Assembly: GCF_002563895.1 (NCBI RefSeq)
Contig: NZ_PDJB01000001.1
Coordinates: 3,517,501-3,581,500, forward strand
Reading direction: 5' to 3'
Origin: Pseudomonas lurida
Lineage (GTDB): Bacteria; Pseudomonadota; Gammaproteobacteria; Pseudomonadales; Pseudomonadaceae
Length of the DNA: 64,000 nucleotides
Shown here: positions 33,823 through 42,481 of the stretch, one piece after another
Layout of the letters: every line of letters starts with the position of its first letter
Position numbering within the stretch: the first letter of the stretch is position 1
The notes under the pieces: generated by a model
What the model was told of the DNA's origin: nothing
The model's database searches: none
What the model saw: only the letters and a program-made list of their open reading frames with translations
Made by a program: the position numbers and the translations under genes

Positions 33823-34734
33823 ATGAAACCTCAAGACGACCTTCACTCGCCTCATGCTCCGTCGATCTTATTGGCGGGAGCAGCCAACGTACTGCTGGGG
33901 CTATCATCCCTGTACTGGAGAGAGCTTGATGGCATTCAAACATTCACTATAGTCGCTTATAGAATTTTACTGTCTGCTGCGATTCTTACTCTCCTAATCC
34001 CCCTTTTAAAACTCCATCACCGACTGAGCACGGTGACGTTGAAAATTATCGGCCTGCACTGCGCCGCATCATTGCTCATTGCGCTGAACTGGGGGACCTT
34101 CATCTGGTCATCTGTGAATGGTTCTATTCTCGAAAGCGGAATCGGCTACCTATTAGCACCTTTTATCGCCATCATCCTTGGAGCATTGATTTACCGCGAA
34201 GGCATCAACACAAGAAAAATCATTTCAATCAACATTGCATTGGGACTCGTGGCACTTCTGATACTCTCTACACACCACCTCAATCACTGGACTTATTTAC
34301 TGATCTCCGCTAGCTGGGGTCTTTACACACTGATTAAAAAAATCACCCCCTTGGACGTTGTCAGCGGACTATTTATAGAAATGTTTTTTTTGGCAACGCT
34401 TTTTTCATTGCTGTTTTTACTGTATGACACACCTGTCATCCCCGTTGAAGAAGCTGCCCCTCACTCTAACGCTCTTATTTGGTTAGCCGGCGGCGTATCT
34501 ACAGCGCCCTTGCTCATGTTTTCTTACGCCACAAAAAAGCTTTCACTTTCTCAGACCGGTTTCTTGCAATTCATCTTGCCTCTCACACTCACAACTATCG
34601 CCCTCCTTCGGCAACACGGTGGTTCACCTCAAGCCTCTTTCAGCCTTCCCCTGATAACCATAGGAATTCTAATCACACTGACCGCTTACGACATTATCTT
34701 TCCGCTGCCGTCTAAAAAGGGAAAAAACAGATGA
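33823..34734 (+). CDS. RarD/EamA-type DMT exporter
   Basis: The 303-residue product has ten hydrophobic helices in two EamA repeats. The stretch LNWGTFIWSSVNGSILESGIGYLLAPFIAIILG matches the RarD subgroup (LNW..FIW.VN...LE.SLGYFI.P). Such proteins export small metabolites, often amino acid derivatives. The stop overlaps the next start by 4 bases (ATGA). It is the probable exporter or self-resistance protein for the product of this island. Confidence 0.88.
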   Translation: MKPQDDLHSPHAPSILLAGAANVLLGLSSLYWRELDGIQTFTIVAYRILLSAAILTLLIPLLKLHHRLSTVTLKIIGLHCAASLLIALNWGTFIWSSVNGSILESGIGYLLAPFIAIILGALIYREGINTRKIISINIALGLVALLILSTHHLNHWTYLLISASWGLYTLIKKITPLDVVSGLFIEMFFLATLFSLLFLLYDTPVIPVEEAAPHSNALIWLAGGVSTAPLLMFSYATKKLSLSQTGFLQFILPLTLTTIALLRQHGGSPQASFSLPLITIGILITLTAYDIIFPLPSKKGKNR

Positions 34735-35882
34735 ACACTACTTATGACCTTATCGTAGTCGGCCTTGGAATAATGGGGGCGGCCACCTTATGGAGAGCAG
34801 CATCGAGATATTCTCGAGTATTAGGAATTGACGCATACGGCCCCACCCACAGCCACGGATCATCACAAGGAAGCTCAAGAATATTTCGTCGTGCTTACTG
34901 GGAGGGAGATAACTATCTACCCCTGCTTAATCACGCGGACCTGCTTTGGAACGAGCTTGAAAAAACCAGCCAGAAGCAACTGCTGTTCCGCACAGGGGGT
35001 ATCTTTATCGGCCCTCCATCGAGTCGTGTCGTGGCAGGGAGCGTCCGAACCGCGGGTCAGGGAGCCATTGAGCATGAGCTGTGGGATTGGTCGAAAATCA
35101 CTACTCGATCACCGGCTTTCAACATCACGCGCGAAACGCAGGCTCTGTATGAGCCTGGCGCCTATGCTATTGCTGCTTGCGATGCCAGGTTGGAAATGCT
35201 GAACGAAGCAGTGAAACATGGAGCGAGCACCGATTTTGGACATCGCGTCGTACACCTCGAAAATGAGGGGTCGGATGTGCGCGTGACAACCAATGGCGGA
35301 CGCTCATATTTAGCGAGGTCCGTGATTGTAACAACCGGACCTTGGATCGCTGACAATCTCCTACCTGAACTCAAACAGTTAATTGAACCACGCAGAGTGC
35401 CTATATATTGGTTCACACCTAAAAGTGGCTTTGAAAAATTATTCGCCCCTGAGCACTTCCCCATTTTTCTCTACGAACGAGAAGATGGTGCTCTGCTTTA
35501 CGGCGTTCCTTCAATTGCCGGAAATGAAACAGGGGTAAAAATCGGCTTTCACAACCGGCAACACACCCCTGCCGCTCCTGACTGTAAGGCTATCCCAGTT
35601 CAACAACAGTATGTGACGGAGATAACGTCGATCGTTGAATCTCTGTTCCCAACACTTGAGCGCTCGCCTACAAAAGCATCGAACTGCTTCTATACAATGA
35701 GTCCGGACGAATCCTTCCTGATCGGACAATCCAAGGTATTGAAATCAACTTATTTCGCGTCAGCTTGTTCTGGACATGGTTTTAAATTTGCCCCAGCTAT
35801 TGGTGACGCCCTGGCTGATTTGGCTACAGGCCAACCCGCCAGAGTGTCCCTCTCGGAATTTTCAGCCAATCGCTTCGAATGA
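34731..35882 (+). CDS. monomeric sarcosine / pipecolate oxidase-like FAD enzyme
   Basis: The 383-residue product matches the MSOX family in length (about 387) and motifs: LIVVGLGIMGAATLWRAA for FAD, SHGSSQGSSRIFRRAYWEG, and CSGHGFKFAPAIGDALADL at the C-terminus. Cys at residue 319 in SNCFYTMSPDESFLIG stands where MSOX binds FAD covalently. Family members oxidise secondary amines: sarcosine, N-methyltryptophan, L-pipecolate, or piperideine carboxylate in nikkomycin synthesis (NikD). With ProC-like and N-methyltransferase neighbours it probably acts on a cyclic or N-methylated amino acid. Confidence 0.9.
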   Translation: MNTTYDLIVVGLGIMGAATLWRAASRYSRVLGIDAYGPTHSHGSSQGSSRIFRRAYWEGDNYLPLLNHADLLWNELEKTSQKQLLFRTGGIFIGPPSSRVVAGSVRTAGQGAIEHELWDWSKITTRSPAFNITRETQALYEPGAYAIAACDARLEMLNEAVKHGASTDFGHRVVHLENEGSDVRVTTNGGRSYLARSVIVTTGPWIADNLLPELKQLIEPRRVPIYWFTPKSGFEKLFAPEHFPIFLYEREDGALLYGVPSIAGNETGVKIGFHNRQHTPAAPDCKAIPVQQQYVTEITSIVESLFPTLERSPTKASNCFYTMSPDESFLIGQSKVLKSTYFASACSGHGFKFAPAIGDALADLATGQPARVSLSEFSANRFE

Positions 35883-35941
35883 TTTCCTAAACGCTTCAGG
35901 GTTTGGCTGAGGGCGCCCACCCGCTATCGGTACGCGGCCTA

Positions 35942-36808
35942 TCAGCCCTGCATTTGCCCAAACTTGCCCGATTGAAAATCAGCAAACGCTTGATGAATCT
36001 CCTGCTCGGTATTCATCACAAACGGTCCATGCCCGACGATGGGTTCGTCGATGGGCTCGCCGCTTAGCAGCAACACCTTGGCGTCGTCATTGAACTCCAG
36101 TGTGAGTTGACTGCCATCGCGCTCGAACAACGCCAATTGCCCTTGGCGAGCAACTTCCTCGCCATTGACCAGCACCGTTCCGCGCAGGATGACCAGGGCG
36201 GTGTTGCGCCCTGTGTGCAGGTCCAGCGTAACCGCTTTGCCGGCGTTGAGGCGCAGGTCCCACACGTCGATGGGCGTAAACGTGCGGGCGGGGCCCTGGG
36301 TGCCAGCAAACTCACCGGCAATCAGGCGTAGTTGTCCGGCGTCGTTGGCCAGCGGCAGTACCGGAATGTCGCCGTCGACAAGGGTCTGGTAACCCGCGTC
36401 GGCCATTTTGTGCTTGGCCGGCAGGTTGACCCACAGCTGCACCATCTCTAGCGCCCCGCCGCTGCGGGCGAAGGCGGCGGAGTGGAACTCCTCGTGGAGG
36501 ATGCCCTTGGCGGCGGTCATCCATTGCACGTCGCCAGGGCCGATTTTGCCGCCAGCACCGGTGGAATCACGGTGTTCGACCTCACCGTCGTAGACGATGG
36601 TCACGGTTTCAAAGCCGCGATGAGGGTGCTGGCCGACGCCGCGTCGTTGCTCGGTGGGAGTAAAGTCGGCCGGGCCGGCGTGGTCCAGCAGCAGGAATGG
36701 GCTGATGTGCTTGCCCATGGTGTCGTAGGAAAATAGTGTGCGCACCGGGAATCCGTCGCCCACCCAGTGGGCGCGGGGACTGGTGTAGATGCCGATGAGT
36801 TTTTTCAT
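35942..36808 (-). CDS. pirin-family cupin protein
   Basis: The 288-residue two-cupin pirin has iron ligands in GVGQHPHRGFETVTIVYDGEVEHRDS (His-x-His...His) and Glu in GILHEEFHS, plus FLLLDHAGPADF, a pirin hallmark. Some pirins are quercetin dioxygenases or redox-responsive co-regulators; the role here is unknown. ATG 36808 has TGGAGGGTCACC ahead. It lies downstream of the AT-rich island, on the other strand. Confidence 0.93.
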   Translation of the reverse strand: MKKLIGIYTSPRAHWVGDGFPVRTLFSYDTMGKHISPFLLLDHAGPADFTPTEQRRGVGQHPHRGFETVTIVYDGEVEHRDSTGAGGKIGPGDVQWMTAAKGILHEEFHSAAFARSGGALEMVQLWVNLPAKHKMADAGYQTLVDGDIPVLPLANDAGQLRLIAGEFAGTQGPARTFTPIDVWDLRLNAGKAVTLDLHTGRNTALVILRGTVLVNGEEVARQGQLALFERDGSQLTLEFNDDAKVLLLSGEPIDEPIVGHGPFVMNTEQEIHQAFADFQSGKFGQMQG

Positions 36809-36884
36809 GGTGACCCTCCAAAGTGAGTCCACCATAAGACCTCGGGCCGATGAGCACTAGCCGGCAAATACGGCTGTAACTGTC

Positions 36885-38099
36885 CTATGTATAGGACAAT
36901 CCGTTGACCTGACGCTGACGCAACAGGTGAAACGCCACAAAGGCCGTCGCCGCAAAGCACGCCTGGATGACGATCATCGGCGTGGCACTGCCATCGCGTA
37001 GCAGGCTCAACAGCAAACCGCTGCAGGTGGCGCCGAACATTTGCGCAAACCCCATCAGCCCGGCTGCCAGGCCTGCGCGGTGGGCGTTGGGCATTACCCC
37101 GCCCGTCACCGAACCCGGCAAGACCAGGCCGCCGCCGAGGGTCACCAGCGCAATCGGAATGTCCAGACCCAGCACTGACAGGCCGAACAGCGCATAAATG
37201 ACCACGGCCGAGACCCCGCCAGCGGCTACCATCGCCACGCCCATTGTCACAATCCGCTGGGGGCCCAGGCGCATGATGTTGCGCCGGGTGTAGGTGGAAC
37301 CGACGATCAACATCGACACGATCAGGCCGAAATTGATGCCGTACTCAAGGCTGCTGAAGCCCAGCAGGTTGATAAACACCGCCGACGAGCCCGCGATCAC
37401 CGCAAACATGGCGCCATAGGTACACGCCAACGCCACGGCGAACGCACGGTACTGGCGCCCCCTGAGCAGATCCAGGTATTGCCCGCCCAGTGAGCGCCAG
37501 TGGCCGGCCTTGGGGTCCAGGTAGTGATTGGTCTCGCGAAAGAACAGCAGGACCACTAGCAGCACCACGCTACCAATCGCCAGTGCCAGCACGATCGGCG
37601 CACGCCAGCCGAGCCATTTGATCAGCAGGCCGCCGACCATCGGCGCCACCACGATGGCATAGAGCATGCCGATCATGGTCAATGCCAGCGCCGGCCCTGC
37701 TTCTGCCTTCCATACATCACGCACCACCGTGCGCGCCAGTACCAACGCGGCGCAGGCGCCCAGGCCTTGCAGTACGCGGGCGGCGATGAAGTGCTCGATG
37801 TCGTCGACCAACAACATCGATAAGGTCGCCAGCGCATACAGCACCAGACCGCCGATCAGTACCGGCCGACGGCCGATGCGGTCCGACAGCGGGCCGAACA
37901 GCAATTGCCCGAGGCCGAATGCGGCGACAAACGCCGACAGCGCCATCAATGACGAGCCCGCTGGAGCGGCCAGTGCCTGCTCGATGGCGCCAAGGCCGGG
38001 AATGATCAATTGGGTCGACACTTCACCCAGCGCCGTCAGGGCCACCAATAGAAACAGCAAGCTTCGCGATGGCGCCGGGGCGTTTGTCATGAGGAGCAT
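36885..38099 (-). CDS. Bcr/CflA-type MFS drug efflux transporter
   Basis: The 404-residue, 12-helix protein has TQLIIPGLGAIEQAL, FGLGQLLFGPLSDRIGRRPVLIGG as the motif A loop, RVLQGLGACAALVLARTVVRDVW (motif C region) and RRNIMRLGPQRIV. A second start ATG lies at 38090. Bcr-type pumps expel drugs or sulfonamides. It is divergent from the RND operon over a 91-bp gap that carries a perfect 24-bp dyad, so both pumps may answer one repressor. Confidence 0.9.
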   Translation of the reverse strand: MLLMTNAPAPSRSLLFLLVALTALGEVSTQLIIPGLGAIEQALAAPAGSSLMALSAFVAAFGLGQLLFGPLSDRIGRRPVLIGGLVLYALATLSMLLVDDIEHFIAARVLQGLGACAALVLARTVVRDVWKAEAGPALALTMIGMLYAIVVAPMVGGLLIKWLGWRAPIVLALAIGSVVLLVVLLFFRETNHYLDPKAGHWRSLGGQYLDLLRGRQYRAFAVALACTYGAMFAVIAGSSAVFINLLGFSSLEYGINFGLIVSMLIVGSTYTRRNIMRLGPQRIVTMGVAMVAAGGVSAVVIYALFGLSVLGLDIPIALVTLGGGLVLPGSVTGGVMPNAHRAGLAAGLMGFAQMFGATCSGLLLSLLRDGSATPMIVIQACFAATAFVAFHLLRQRQVNGLSYT

Positions 38100-38140
38100 C
38101 CGGGGGCTGGATTAATTTATATTTCGACCATAATATGCAT

Positions 38141-38164
38141 AAAAAATTATGTCCATAATTTTTT
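38141..38164. promoter_or_regulatory. perfect 24-bp palindrome, operator of the RND (and MFS) promoter
   Basis: AAAAAATTATG and CATAATTTTTT are perfect 11-bp arms around TC. A degenerate extra copy (CCATAATATGCAT) lies just to the left at about 38128. The site sits 27 bases upstream of the RND adaptor ATG and 42 from the MFS start, where a TetR- or MarR-type repressor would bind. No such regulator gene is adjacent. Confidence 0.7.
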
Positions 38165-38190
38165 GCCCAAAGGTAACCCCGGAGCCCGCC

Positions 38191-39297
38191 ATGCACCCTC
38201 TTCCCTTGCGTCTTCTCATGCCCCTGGCCCTGTTGATCATGCTCAATGGCTGCAACGGCAAGGCCGATACGGCCGCAGAAACCCCGCTGCCGCGCCCAGT
38301 CCTTGCGGCCAAGGTCGAAGCTGCCGGCACCCAACAAAGCGCCTATACCGGCGTGGTTGCCGCGCGGACCGAAAGCGACCTGGGCTTCCGGGTCAGCGGC
38401 AAAGTCATCGAGCGTAAGGTCGATCCCGGCCAGCACGTGTCCCGGGGGGATACCCTGCTGATGCTGGACATCGGCGACTTCGAACTGGCCCTGCGCTCGG
38501 CCAGGAACCGCGTCAGCGCCGCCCAGGCGCAACTGCGCCAGCGCCGTGACGACGAAAACCGCTACCAACGCCTGGCCAACACCGGCGCCGTATCGCGGCA
38601 GATCTTCGACCAGTCGGCAACCAACCTGCGCGTCGCCGAAGCCGAGCTGGCTTCGGCACAATCCGACGCCAGCCAGATTGAAAACCGCCGCACCTACTCC
38701 GTGCTCAAGGCTGATGGCGACGGCATCATTACCGATGTGCGAGTGGACCGCGGCCAGGTGGTCGCCGAGGGGCAAATCGTCGCGCGCCTGGCCCATGACG
38801 GCGCGCGCGAAGCCATCGTCAACCTGCCGGAAAACCAGCGCGACCAGGCCTCGCAGAAAGCCCTGGCCTTCCCCTTCGGGGCCCCGGACCAGGCGGTGAC
38901 CGCCACCCTGCGCGAACTGTCCGCCAGCGCCGACCCGACCACCCGCACCTACCGCGCCCGCTACGTCCTGCACGGGGCAGTCGACCGCTTTGCCCTCGGT
39001 TCCACCATCACCGTACGCCTGCAAGGCAACGGCCAGGCGCAGCAAACCCGGGTGCCCATCGGCGCCCTGCTGGATTCAGGCCAAGGTACCGGCGTCTGGC
39101 TGATCGGCGCAGATGACAAGGTCAGTTTCGCGCCAGTGAAAGTCGCCAGTCTTGGCCAGGAAGACGCCTTGCTCGACAGCGGCGTAAGCCCCGGCCAAGT
39201 CATCGTTGCCCTCGGCGCACACCTGCTGCACAGCGGTGATGGCGTGCGCCTGCTGCCCTCCCAGGTGCTGGCCCTCAACCGCAAACAGGACAACTGA
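38191..39297 (+). CDS. RND efflux periplasmic adaptor (lipoprotein)
   Basis: The 368-residue membrane-fusion protein has a lipoprotein signal ending LNGC, a lipoyl half-motif (GFRVSGKVIERKVDPGQHVSRGDTLLMLD), an alpha-helical hairpin around residues 95-165 and a beta-barrel (VTATLRELSASADPTTRTYRARYVL). It links the RND pump to an outer-membrane channel. ATG 38191 follows GGAG. It lies 2 bases ahead of the pump gene. Confidence 0.93.
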   Translation: MHPLPLRLLMPLALLIMLNGCNGKADTAAETPLPRPVLAAKVEAAGTQQSAYTGVVAARTESDLGFRVSGKVIERKVDPGQHVSRGDTLLMLDIGDFELALRSARNRVSAAQAQLRQRRDDENRYQRLANTGAVSRQIFDQSATNLRVAEAELASAQSDASQIENRRTYSVLKADGDGIITDVRVDRGQVVAEGQIVARLAHDGAREAIVNLPENQRDQASQKALAFPFGAPDQAVTATLRELSASADPTTRTYRARYVLHGAVDRFALGSTITVRLQGNGQAQQTRVPIGALLDSGQGTGVWLIGADDKVSFAPVKVASLGQEDALLDSGVSPGQVIVALGAHLLHSGDGVRLLPSQVLALNRKQDN

Positions 39298-39299
39298 GC

Positions 39300-42200
39300 A
39301 TGCGCGGTATCAACCTTTCCGAACTGGCGGTCAAGCATCGCGCGGTCACGTTGTTCCTGATCATTGCGATCCTCGCCGCCGGGATTTTCTCGTTCGGCAA
39401 ACTGGGGCGCGCCGAAGACCCGTCGTTCACCGTCAAGGTGATGACCATCACCGCCGCCTGGCCCGGCGCAACAGCCCAGGAAATGCAGGAACAGGTGGCC
39501 GATCGCCTGGAAAAGCGCCTGCAGGAACTGGACTACTACGACCGTGTCGAGACCATCGCCCAACCGGGCTTCGTATCGATGCGCATGACCTACAAGGAGT
39601 CCACGCGCCCCAGTGAAATCCAGGACCTGTTCTACCAGACCCGCAAAAAACTCAGCGATGAGGCCGCGAAACTGCCCAAGGGCGTGATCGGTCCCTTCTT
39701 CAACGATGAGTATTCCGATGTGTATTTCGCGCTGTACGCCCTGGAAGCCGAACACTTGCCCCATCGGCAACAGGTACAGATGGCCGAAGAACTGCGCCAG
39801 GGTCTCCTCAACCTGCCGGGCGTGAAGAAGGTCAACATCCTCGGCGAACAGGCACAACGCGTGTTTGTCGAGTTCTCCTATGAGCGCCTGGCGACCCTGG
39901 GCATCAAGCCGGACCAGATCTTTGCCGCCCTCGCCGCACAGAATGCCGTGGCGCCCTCGGGCTTCGTCGAGACGGCCGGGGCTCGCGCCTATATCCGCAT
40001 CGACGGCGCGTTCGACAGCCTGTCACTGATTGAAAACGTACCGCTGGAAGTCAACGGCCGCGTGCTGCGCATCGCCGATGTGGCGACCGTCAGCCGTGGC
40101 TATGAAGACCCGCCCAGCTACCGCATCCGCCACCAGGGCGACCCGGCGTTGATGCTTGGCGTGATCATGGAGAAACACTGGAACGGCCTGGAACTGGACA
40201 AGAGCCTCAAGGCCCAGGAAGCGAAGATTCAGGCCGACCTGCCCCTGGGCGTGAACTTCGCCAAGGTCTCCGACCAGGCGAAAAACATCAGCCTGGCGGT
40301 GAACGAATTCATGCTGAAATTCTTCGTCGCCCTGGCTGTGGTCATGGTGATCAGCCTGTTGGCCCTGGGCTTTCGCGTCGGTTTGGTGGTGGCGGCGGCT
40401 GTGCCGCTGACCTTGTCAGTGGTGTTTGTGATCATGCTGCTCACCGGGCGCGAATTCGACCGCATTACCCTGGGCGCGCTGATCATTTCCCTGGGCTTGC
40501 TGGTGGATGACGCCATCATCGCCATCGAGATGATGGTGGTGAAGCTTGAGGAAGGCTTCGACCGGATCCACGCCGCCACCTTTGCCTGGAGCTCCACGGC
40601 GGCGCCGATGCTGACCGGTACGCTGGTGACCATCATAGGTTTCCTGCCGGTAGGGTTTGCGCGTTCCGGGGCCGGGGAATATGCCGGCAATATTTTCTGG
40701 ATCGTCGGCTTTGCGCTGATTTCGTCGTGGTTGGTGGCGGTGGTCTTCACGCCGTACCTGGGTGTAAAGCTGTTGCCGCAGATCAAACCGGTGCCCGGCG
40801 GCCACGATGCGATTTACGCCGGGCGTTACTACCAGAAACTGCGCAGCCTGGTGCAAGCCTGCGTGCGGCGGCGCTGGCTGGTGACCGGGCTGGTCGTCGG
40901 CGCGTTCGTGCTGTGTGTGGCGGGCATGGGCGTGGTGAAGCAGCAGTTCTTCCCCAACTCCGACCGCTCCGAGCTGATTCTGGAGGTGTATATGCCGCCC
41001 GGCAGCGCCTTCAAAAGCACCGAGGCTGTGGCCGCGCAGCTGGAAAAAGCCCTGCTGCAAGAGCCGCAAACCACCCTGGTCGACACCTATGTGGGGGGCG
41101 GCGCACCCCGCTTTTTCCTGTCGTTGAACCCGGAACTGCCGGACCCGGCATTTGCCAAGCTGATCGTGCAGACCCCGGACTCTCATGCCCGCGACGCCTT
41201 GAAACTGCGCATGCGGGAACGGATTGCCGCGGGTGAGTTTGCCTCGGCGCGGGTGCGCGTAACCCAACTGCTGTTTGGCCCGCCCGTACCGTTCCCGGTG
41301 GTGTTCCGGGTCTCTGGACCGAACCTGGATGTGCTGCGTGGTGTGTCCGAAGACGTGCGCAAAGTCGTCGCCGCCAACAAACTGACCAAGGACGCCTTCC
41401 TCGATTGGGGCGAGCGCTCCAGCGGTTATCGGCTGGTGCTCGACCAAGACCGCCTGCGCCTGCTGGGCTTCACCCCCAACGAGGTGAAATCCCAGCTCAA
41501 TGCCCTGCTCAGCGGCAACCCGATCACCGAAGTGCGTGAAGGCAACCGCACCGTCTCCGTAGTCGCCCGCGCCCAGGGGAGCCAGCGCGAGGACCTCGGC
41601 AACCTCGACAACATGACCCTCACCAACAGCGCCGGCACCTCTGTGCCGCTGGCCCAGGTCGGGCATTTCCAGGCGGTAATGGAAGAACCGATCCTCAAGC
41701 GCCGCAATCGCGCGACCACCGTGGAAGTGCGCGCCGATATCGTCGACGGCGTGCAACCGCCCGACGTGGAAATGGCCGTGTACAAAGACCTGCAGCCGCT
41801 GATCGCCAAACTGCCCGCCGGCTACCAGATCGATATTGGCGGCCCGGTCGAGGAAAGCGCCAAGGCTAACGTTGCCCTGGCCGCGCTGTTCCCGATCATG
41901 ATCCTGCTGACCCTCACGGTGATCATGTTCCAAGTGCGCTCGTTCGGGGTGATGTTCATGGTCTTCGCCACTGCGCCATTGGGCTTGATCGGTGCCGTGC
42001 CGACCTTGCTGCTGTTCAACCAGCCATTTGGCTTCAACGCCATCCTGGGCCTGATCGGGATTGGTGGGATCCTGATGCGCAACACGCTGATCTTTACCGA
42101 CCAGATCCGCCAGAACCAGAACCACGGCATGCCGATTCACGAGGCAATCATCGAGGCCACCGTACGGCGTGCGCGGCCGGTGATCCTGACCGCGCTGGCG

Positions 42201-42383
42201 GCGGCGCTGGCGTTTATTCCGCTGACGTTGTCGGTGTTCTGGTCATCCCTGGCCTACGTGCTGATCGGCGGGGTGCTGGTGGGCACGGTGCTGACGCTGT
42301 TGTTCCTGCCGGCACTGTGCAGCCTGGTGCTGGGTCGGGAGAAGACGAAAGTTGTCGAAACGTCCCACATAACGACCGGATAA
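39300..42383 (+). CDS. RND-type multidrug efflux permease
   Basis: The 1027-residue permease has 12 helices, two large periplasmic loops and the proton-relay Asp pair in LGLLVDDAIIAIEMMVVKLEEG (helix 4). It belongs to the branch with NLSELAVKHRAVTLFLI at the start and AEDPSFTVKVMTITAAWPGAT. No outer-membrane factor is encoded here, so it must borrow one such as an OprM-type channel. A stem-loop follows the stop. Confidence 0.95.
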   Translation: MRGINLSELAVKHRAVTLFLIIAILAAGIFSFGKLGRAEDPSFTVKVMTITAAWPGATAQEMQEQVADRLEKRLQELDYYDRVETIAQPGFVSMRMTYKESTRPSEIQDLFYQTRKKLSDEAAKLPKGVIGPFFNDEYSDVYFALYALEAEHLPHRQQVQMAEELRQGLLNLPGVKKVNILGEQAQRVFVEFSYERLATLGIKPDQIFAALAAQNAVAPSGFVETAGARAYIRIDGAFDSLSLIENVPLEVNGRVLRIADVATVSRGYEDPPSYRIRHQGDPALMLGVIMEKHWNGLELDKSLKAQEAKIQADLPLGVNFAKVSDQAKNISLAVNEFMLKFFVALAVVMVISLLALGFRVGLVVAAAVPLTLSVVFVIMLLTGREFDRITLGALIISLGLLVDDAIIAIEMMVVKLEEGFDRIHAATFAWSSTAAPMLTGTLVTIIGFLPVGFARSGAGEYAGNIFWIVGFALISSWLVAVVFTPYLGVKLLPQIKPVPGGHDAIYAGRYYQKLRSLVQACVRRRWLVTGLVVGAFVLCVAGMGVVKQQFFPNSDRSELILEVYMPPGSAFKSTEAVAAQLEKALLQEPQTTLVDTYVGGGAPRFFLSLNPELPDPAFAKLIVQTPDSHARDALKLRMRERIAAGEFASARVRVTQLLFGPPVPFPVVFRVSGPNLDVLRGVSEDVRKVVAANKLTKDAFLDWGERSSGYRLVLDQDRLRLLGFTPNEVKSQLNALLSGNPITEVREGNRTVSVVARAQGSQREDLGNLDNMTLTNSAGTSVPLAQVGHFQAVMEEPILKRRNRATTVEVRADIVDGVQPPDVEMAVYKDLQPLIAKLPAGYQIDIGGPVEESAKANVALAALFPIMILLTLTVIMFQVRSFGVMFMVFATAPLGLIGAVPTLLLFNQPFGFNAILGLIGIGGILMRNTLIFTDQIRQNQNHGMPIHEAIIEATVRRARPVILTALAAALAFIPLTLSVFWSSLAYVLIGGVLVGTVLTLLFLPALCSLVLGREKTKVVETSHITTG

Positions 42384-42407
42384 GCTCTACTCCCCACCCC
42401 TGAAAAG

Positions 42408-42454
42408 ATCTGCAAAGTCCCTCGCCTGATTACACAGTGCGAGGGATTGCAGAT
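42408..42454. terminator. long stem-loop between the RND pump and rhs genes
   Basis: ATCTGCA and TCCCTCGC (42408-42425) pair with GCGAGGGA and TGCAGAT (42439-42454), with a small internal mismatch and a 13-base loop, followed by GGATTTTCTT. It probably ends the RND transcript. It also covers the first GTG of the rhs frame, which argues for a later rhs start. Confidence 0.65.
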
Positions 42455-42481
42455 GGATTTTCTTGTTGTTGGAGCTGTTTC

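Noticed and set aside
40416..42140. 574-codon minus-strand frame
   Set aside because: Mirror of the RND permease gene; no family resemblance.
42437..42481. GTG at 42437 as the rhs start
   Set aside because: It sits inside the loop and stem of a strong hairpin, has no ribosome site, and the later TTG at 42482 has GGAG at proper distance.
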